The translations under genes and the position numbers were made by a program. Shown one piece after another: positions 60,706 to 64,000 of a DNA stretch of 64,000 bases. How positions within the stretch are numbered: position 1 is the first letter of the stretch; the number at the start of each line of letters is the position of its first letter. The DNA comes from Streptomyces griseosporeus (lineage in GTDB: Bacteria > Actinomycetota > Actinomycetes > Streptomycetales > Streptomycetaceae), in the NCBI RefSeq assembly GCF_014656055.1, contig NZ_BNBR01000002.1, positions 313,164 through 377,163 on the forward strand. The letters are read 5' to 3'. The notes under the pieces are model-generated. The model ran no database searches and was not told the origin of the DNA. It worked only from the letters and a program-made list of their open reading frames with translations.

Positions 60706-62676
60706 ATGCGTATCGATGTCCTCGGTGCCGTGCGGGCCGTGCGGGCCGACGGCACCCCGGTCGAGCTGGGCGGGCCCCGTCACCGCGAGGTGCTCGCGCG
60801 GCTCGTCGCCGCCGACGGGCGGATGGTCACCGCCGGCACGCTCGTCGCCGACCTGTGGGCCGAGCCGCCGGTCCGTGCCGTGGGGGCGCTGCGGACGTTC
60901 GTCGCCGCGCTGCGCCGCGCCGTGGAACCCGAGCGGCCCCCTCGGACACCGCCGCGCCTGCTCGTCACGGAAGGGCCCGGCTACGCACTGCGGCTGCCGC
61001 GGGAGGACGTGGACGTCCACCGGTTCGAGGACGCCCTCGTCCGCGCCCGGCGCGGTGCCGGCGGGGCGGCTGAGCTGGGCGAGACGCTGGCCGCGTGGCG
61101 CGGGCCCGCCTACGCGGACGTACCGGACTCCCCTTGGGCGCAGCGCGAGCGGGCCCGGCTGGAGGAGCTGCGGCTGGAGGCGGTGGAGCTGCGCGCCCGG
61201 CTGCTGCTCGGCCGGGGGGAAGGGCCGGAACTGGTCGCCGCGCTGGGCGCGCATGTCGCCGCGCATCCGTGGCGTGAGCCGGGCTGGGAGCTGCTCGCGC
61301 GGGCGCTGCACCGGGCCGGCAGGCAGGCGGAGGCGCTGGCGACGCTGCGCCGGGCCCGCACCCTGCTCGCGGATCAGCTCGGGCTCGACCCCGGCGCGGG
61401 TCTGCGCCGGCTGGAGACGGAGATCCTGAACCAGTCCCCCGCCCTGGACGGCACGGCAGCCGCGTGGACCGGCCCGGGGGTCCGGCTCGGTCCGCGCACC
61501 ACCGTGGACCTGGCCCGCGCCCTCGCCGTGGCGGGCGGTGACGCCCTGGTCCACTCGCGGCGCGACCGGCTCGCCGCCGTCCGCGCGGCGGAACGCACCG
61601 GGGACGTGGCCCTGACCGCCCGGGTCATCGGCGCGTACGACGTGCCCGCGCTGTGGAGCCGCGCCGACGATCCGGAGCAGTCCCGCGAGGTCGTCGCCGC
61701 GGCCGAGCGGACGCTCACCGCGCTCGGCCCCGACGGCCCCGCCGACCTGCGTGCCCGGCTCCCCGACGGCCCCGCCGACCTGCGTGCCCGGCTCCTCGCC
61801 ACCGTCGCCGTCGAGAGCCGCAGCGCCGGTCTGTCGGCGGCGGAGGCGGACCGTGCCCTGCGGGCGGCGCGGGAGGCGGAGGCGCTGGCCCGGGACCTGG
61901 GCGATCCGGCGCTGCTGGCGTTCGCCCTCAACGGCGTGTTCCTGCAGTCCTTCCGGCGTCCCGGGCTGGCGGCGACCCGGGACGCGATCGGCGCCGAGAT
62001 CCTGGAGGTGGCCGGCCGGCACGGGCTGCCGCGGTTCGCCGTCCTGGGCCGGCTCGTCCGCCTCCAGTCGGCCTCGGCGCTCGGCGACCTCGACGCCGCC
62101 GACGGCCATGCGCGGGCCGCCGAACAGCTCGCCGTCACCGCGGAGGCCCCGCTGGTGCCCGTGCTCACCGCCTGGTACCGGGCCCGGGCCACGGCCGCCC
62201 GCAGCGCGGAACCCGGCGGTCCCACGCCCGCGACGGCCGCGGCCCGCTACCGCGCCGCCGAGGAGGCCCTCGCCACGGCCGGTATGCCCGGCCTGCACCG
62301 CGGACTGTTCCCGATGGCCCTGCTGGGGCTGCGGCTGCTGCACGGCAGGCCCGCCCCCACCGGTCCCCGCCTCGACTGGGGGCCGTACCGCCCCTGGGCG
62401 CAGCCCCTCCTGCTGCTCGCGCACGACCGCGCCGACGAGGCGCGCGCCGCGCTCGCCGCCGTCCCGCAGCCGTCGCCGGACCACCTCCAGGAGGCGCTGT
62501 GGTGCCTCACGGCCCACGCGGCCGTACGCCTGGGCGAGCGCGACACCGCCGCCCGCGCGGCTGCGGCCCTGCGCGGGGCCGAGGCGGAACACGCCGGCGC
62601 CGCGAGCGGCCTGCTCACGCTCGGCCCGGTGGCGCGGTACCTGGCAGAGGCGGAGGCCTGCGCCACCCGGAGGTGA
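60706..62676 (+). CDS. BTAD-domain (AfsR/SARP-like) regulator without ATPase domain
   Basis: 656 residues. An OmpR-type winged helix (~1-90; RIDVLGAVRAVRADGTPVELGGPRHREVLARL) and a BTAD domain (~95-245; DVDVHRFEDALVRARRG, LRLEAVELRARLLL) are followed by ~400 residues of TPR-like helices. No NB-ARC Walker motif is present, unlike AfsR. An 11-residue stretch (PDGPADLRARL) is duplicated in tandem near residue 345. Such regulators activate secondary-metabolite or catabolic genes; no cluster is visible here. Confidence 0.9.
   Translation: MRIDVLGAVRAVRADGTPVELGGPRHREVLARLVAADGRMVTAGTLVADLWAEPPVRAVGALRTFVAALRRAVEPERPPRTPPRLLVTEGPGYALRLPREDVDVHRFEDALVRARRGAGGAAELGETLAAWRGPAYADVPDSPWAQRERARLEELRLEAVELRARLLLGRGEGPELVAALGAHVAAHPWREPGWELLARALHRAGRQAEALATLRRARTLLADQLGLDPGAGLRRLETEILNQSPALDGTAAAWTGPGVRLGPRTTVDLARALAVAGGDALVHSRRDRLAAVRAAERTGDVALTARVIGAYDVPALWSRADDPEQSREVVAAAERTLTALGPDGPADLRARLPDGPADLRARLLATVAVESRSAGLSAAEADRALRAAREAEALARDLGDPALLAFALNGVFLQSFRRPGLAATRDAIGAEILEVAGRHGLPRFAVLGRLVRLQSASALGDLDAADGHARAAEQLAVTAEAPLVPVLTAWYRARATAARSAEPGGPTPATAAARYRAAEEALATAGMPGLHRGLFPMALLGLRLLHGRPAPTGPRLDWGPYRPWAQPLLLLAHDRADEARAALAAVPQPSPDHLQEALWCLTAHAAVRLGERDTAARAAAALRGAEAEHAGAASGLLTLGPVARYLAEAEACATRR
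61730..61795 (+). repeat. 33-bp in-frame tandem duplication inside the BTAD regulator gene
   Basis: Two nearly identical 33-bp copies (61730-61762 and 61763-61795) encode PDGPADLRARL twice. Being 33 bp, the frame is kept. Confidence 0.85.
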
Positions 62677-62692
62677 CACAGGCCGGGGGGCG

Positions 62693-64000
62693 TCACGGAG
62701 TGGGGACGGTGTCCTCGAAGGCGGTGCCGGCGGCGCGGTACGCCGCGACCTTCGCGGCCACCTGAGCGGGCGTCAGGACCTGGTCCTTGACGTGGAGGAC
62801 GTAGTCGACCTGCTGCTCGTAGGCGCGCGGGGTCGTGGACGTCTGGCCGTTCAGGTCGATCAGCCACTGGTTGAAGTTGATGGACATGGGGCGTTCGGGC
62901 AGGTAGGCGGCGTCGTGGGTGCCGAAGAGCTGCCCGTCGACGTAGTACTTGATGGAGCTGTCGTCGATGGTGACGACGAGGTCGTGCCAGCCCGTGTAGC
63001 TCTGGCGGCTCTCGGTGTGCTGGTTGACGGCCTGCCAGGGGTCGGGGTTGTACGTCTCCCAGGACGTCGTGTAGAGGATGTTCGACGGCTCGCCCCAGCC
63101 GCCGTTGGGCAGGTACTCGAAGTCGTACTCGGCGTAGTCGTCGGCCATCGGGGCCTTGAGGTCGTTGATCGTGAAGAACGTCTGGACGAGGTGGTCGCCG
63201 TCGGGGCCGGACTTCGGGGCGTCGTTGAACTTGACGCGGGCGGCGTAGGTGCCGTTCCGGAACTTGGTCGCCTTGGTGAGGACCTCGGTCTGCTCGGTGG
63301 TGGCGGCGGTACCCGCGGTGGAGGTCTCCAGCGTCATGACGGTGTTGCCGTTGCTGGTGGCGAAGGTGACGTTGGAGGGGTCCCAGGTGGCGCCGGGCAC
63401 GCCGGGGCCACCGGAGTTGGAGCGTACGTTCCAGCCGTTGGCGGAGATCCTCGGGTCGGTGTGGGAGGTGTAGCCGAAGTCGTCCCAGAGGGTGCCCGAG
63501 CCGCCGGGCGGGGGCGTGGTGGGCGGCGGGGTGGTCGGCGGGTCGGTGGGGGTGTTGCCGTCGGGTGCGGTGCCCCAGACGAGGGTGCCGGCGCGGGTGG
63601 CGGTGACCTTGGACCAGTCGCCGTAGGAGGTCTGGCTCGCGCCGAAGGAGTAGTCGTCGCTCTGCCGCAGTGTCTGCCAGGTGGACTGGTAGAAGCGCAG
63701 TTGCAGGTCGCCGGTGTCGGTGCCGGGGGCGAGGGAGCCGGCGCCGGAGGTGAAGCCGATCTCCAGGTAGCGGTCGGCGGTGGCGGTGGGGTGGGCGAGC
63801 GTGCCGAACGTGCCGGTGATGTTGGCGCAGCCCTTGACCGCCCAGGAGCAGGCGAAGCGGTACGTGGCGTTCGCCGCGTCGGCCTTGAAGTAGTAGCGGA
63901 GCTTGACTTCGCTGAGCGGCAGGCTCGCGCCGGAGGTGTTGGTCACCCTGAACCAGGGCTCGCTCTGGTCGGCGGTGGCGCCCGTGGCGCTGGTGCGGTA
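62693..64000 (-). CDS. Secreted CBM3 plus GH16-like (jelly-roll) protein, partial
   Basis: The N-terminus lies beyond the window. The visible part starts inside a CBM3 cellulose-binding module (EPWFRVTNTSGASLPLSEVKLRYYF ... W.LVWG split over residues to ~63560), then a Pro/Thr linker (PPTTPPPTTPPP). A ~265-residue C-terminal domain follows (TLWDDFGYTSHTDPRISANGWNV...). Its YDFEYLP segment resembles the E-x-D-x-x-E catalytic strand of GH16, and SYTGWHDLVVTIDDSSIKYYVDGQLFG fits the laminarinase-like jelly roll. Likely an extracellular beta-glucan-active enzyme bound to cellulose. Family assignment beyond GH16-like is uncertain. Confidence 0.8.
   Translation of the reverse strand, partial: YRTSATGATADQSEPWFRVTNTSGASLPLSEVKLRYYFKADAANATYRFACSWAVKGCANITGTFGTLAHPTATADRYLEIGFTSGAGSLAPGTDTGDLQLRFYQSTWQTLRQSDDYSFGASQTSYGDWSKVTATRAGTLVWGTAPDGNTPTDPPTTPPPTTPPPGGSGTLWDDFGYTSHTDPRISANGWNVRSNSGGPGVPGATWDPSNVTFATSNGNTVMTLETSTAGTAATTEQTEVLTKATKFRNGTYAARVKFNDAPKSGPDGDHLVQTFFTINDLKAPMADDYAEYDFEYLPNGGWGEPSNILYTTSWETYNPDPWQAVNQHTESRQSYTGWHDLVVTIDDSSIKYYVDGQLFGTHDAAYLPERPMSINFNQWLIDLNGQTSTTPRAYEQQVDYVLHVKDQVLTPAQVAAKVAAYRAAGTAFEDTVPTP

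Overview
The window is chromosomal DNA of a Streptomyces or a very close relative. The GC content is very high. Starts are a mix of ATG, GTG and TTG. Secreted glycanases carry CBM2, CBM3, CBM13, CBM25 and CBM42-type modules, and there are ECF sigma factors, SpoIIE-type phosphatases, LAL and BTAD regulators and palindromic CebR-type operators. I see no rRNA, tRNA, CRISPR array, insertion sequence or prophage. The gene mix resembles accessory, chromosome-arm DNA rich in degradation and stress genes.

Layout. 1-3.5 kb: a sugar-uptake and GH2 locus (solute-binding lipoprotein, GH2 glycosidase, divergent LacI regulator) with one 15-bp operator repeated before two transcription units. 3.5-3.8 kb: a 65-bp tandem repeat between convergent genes. 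3.7-6.3 kb: an MFS exporter divergent from a DUF5937-ArsR regulator. 6.4-14 kb: secreted enzymes, namely an S1 protease, a CBM25x2-Fn3-GH13 amylase, a CBM2-Cip1-like protein and a CBM2-GH5 cellulase, the last two each under a perfect CebR box. 14-17.4 kb: a GAF-PP2C-ATPase regulator and a Methyltransf_19 protein. 17.5-28.4 kb: an SMI1/KNR4 protein, two DHFR-like reductases, an ABC exporter, a methyltransferase-NUDIX fusion, a Mrr-like membrane protein, and an FAD oxidoreductase overlapping an ECF41 sigma gene that has lost its stop codon. 28.5-34.5 kb: a LAL regulator divergent from a tight DUF2617-DUF4247-DUF350-SpeE operon. 34.6-41.3 kb: a GNAT pair, an M28 aminopeptidase, AraC, SDR, an EEP hydrolase and a methyltransferase. 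41.4-45.4 kb: two arabinan-degrading enzymes (GH127-CBM13 and GH54-CBM42) that are convergent but preceded by the same operator-like sequence. 45.5-50 kb: small metabolic and transport genes. 50.1-52.6 kb: an overlapping RsbQ-RsbP-STAS energy-stress operon. 52.7-58.1 kb: nitronate monooxygenase, erythromycin esterase divergent from a double-MerR (TioE-like) regulator, and a YciI/DGPF-ECF42 sigma pair. 58.1-64 kb: a three-cysteine HTH regulator with a frameshifted membrane protein, cupin, dehalogenase-like hydrolase, BTAD regulator and the end of a CBM3-GH16-like enzyme.

Functionally the window divides into polysaccharide and protein scavenging, each unit with its own operator-like palindrome, and stress, partner-switch and ECF regulatory modules. 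The clearest system-like units are the RsbQ-RsbP-STAS operon, the DUF2617/DUF4247/DUF350/polyamine-synthase operon, the CebR-boxed Cip1-like plus GH5 pair, and the arabinan pair. Three genes (ECF41 sigma, an ABM-like protein and a small membrane protein) appear broken by single-base changes and should be confirmed in the raw reads.
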